From: Dehalococcoidia bacterium
Lineage (GTDB): Bacteria > Chloroflexota > Dehalococcoidia > Bin125
NCBI GenBank assembly: GCA_007571275.1
Contig: RKRS01000027.1
Span: 1-6,061 of the forward strand
Direction of reading: 5' to 3'
DNA: 6,061 nt
In this document: positions 5,808-6,061 of the stretch, in pieces
Numbering within the stretch: position 1 is the stretch's first letter
Layout of the letters: the number at the start of each line of letters is the position of its first letter
The notes under the pieces: generated by a model
Databases searched by the model: none
What the model saw: only the letters and a program-made list of their open reading frames with translations
What the model was told of the DNA's origin: nothing
Made by a program: the position numbers and the translations under genes

Positions 5808-5836
5808 ATGACACTCTGTACATTCAGGATTGACAA
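5808..5836 (-). promoter_or_regulatory. Candidate promoter for the RecQ-PRTase-dprA operon
   Basis: On the minus strand, TTGTCA (5836-5831, 5 of 6 to the sigma70 -35) and TGTCAT (5813-5808, 4 of 6 to the -10) are separated by 17 bases. The transcript would start near 5800 and carry a leader of about 180 nt before ATG 5620. Judged by eye only. Confidence 0.35.
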
Positions 5837-5860
5837 CGGCTAGGTGACGAGTCTGAGCCC

Positions 5861-5891
5861 CCTACCCTACGTGCATAATGAAGGTAGGAGG
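5861..5891 (+). promoter_or_regulatory. Ribosome binding site of the XRE gene with overlapping inverted repeat
   Basis: AGGAGG at 5886-5891 lies 10 nt before ATG 5902 and decides that start over the in-frame ATG at 5878. CCTACC (5861-5866) is complementary to GGTAGG (5883-5888), so a 6-bp stem could mask part of the ribosome binding site or mark an operator. CATAAT at 5874-5879 looks like a -10 box but sits too close to the start for a normal leader. Confidence 0.35.
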
Positions 5892-5901
5892 AGCCGTTCC
5901 G

Positions 5902-6061
5902 ATGCTGGGTGGCCGACTGCGCCAAGCGAGGTTGGCCGCCGGACTCTCCCTGGAAGGTCTGGCGGCGAAGATGGAGCATCCCATCTCCAAGCAGGCCTTG
6001 TCCAAGTATGAGAAGGGGCTGGCGCAACCGCCTCCGAGCCGGCTCTCAGACATCGCACAAG
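5902..6061 (+). CDS. XRE-family helix-turn-helix regulator (partial, runs off right edge)
   Basis: 53 full codons are present. MLGGRLRQARLAAGLSLEGL followed by AAKMEHPISKQALSKYEKGL is a standard Cro/cI-type HTH, with helices about residues 3-12, 16-24 and 29-36 and the YEKG end of the recognition region. The frame is still open at the edge, at RLSDIAQ. Proteins that begin this way often continue into an ImmA/IrrE metallopeptidase domain; that cannot be seen here. The gene is divergent from the RecQ-PRTase-dprA operon, with 281 bp between start codons, so it is the natural candidate regulator of that operon and of itself. ATG 5902 is preferred because of the AGGAGG at 5886. Confidence 0.85.
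   Translation, partial: MLGGRLRQARLAAGLSLEGLAAKMEHPISKQALSKYEKGLAQPPPSRLSDIAQ

Noticed and set aside
1..6061. CRISPR array, tRNA or rRNA genes
   Set aside because: No evenly spaced direct repeats, no tRNA cloverleaf pattern and no rRNA-like stretch were noticed on either strand.

Overview
The window comes from a high-GC bacterium. Actinomycetota or Chloroflexota would fit the protein flavour, but the sequence alone does not settle it. It looks like an accessory, island-like region: defence or stress-type genes, a decayed large serine recombinase, and several genes carrying one-base frame breaks or internal deletions.

Left part (1-1348, minus strand). A membrane-anchored TerB N-terminal-domain protein starts at 620 and runs off the left edge. 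Just upstream are two very short coupled reading frames (624-736). Before them lies what looks like the wreck of a larger gene (813-1348), with a helicase-like Walker A at its N-terminus and an unrecognised C-terminus. All three point left and could once have formed one operon.

Middle (1403-2361, plus strand, then a convergent intergenic region). A large serine recombinase has lost most of its catalytic and recombinase domains, carries an amber stop in its zinc ribbon, and loses its 3' end where a cluster of four strong GC-rich hairpins begins (2099-2243). The hairpins sit between convergent genes.

Right part (2362-5620, minus strand). This is the main system. A RecQ-like SF2 helicase is joined to a ComF/ShosT-like phosphoribosyltransferase and followed, with a TGATG overlap, by a DprA-family (SLOG/Rossmann) gene. 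The helicase and phosphoribosyltransferase parts appear to derive from a single fused gene of about 693 residues, now split by two one-base deletions. dprA has a one-base insertion in a C run. PRTase plus DprA is the pairing known from the ShosTA toxin-antitoxin/anti-phage system; here the toxin-like PRTase carries a helicase. A divergent XRE-family regulator (5902 to the right edge) probably controls the module from the shared intergenic region.

Whether the one-base breaks are real pseudogenisation or assembly errors cannot be decided here. The recombinase damage (large internal deletion, nonsense codon, truncation) is not explained by homopolymer error.
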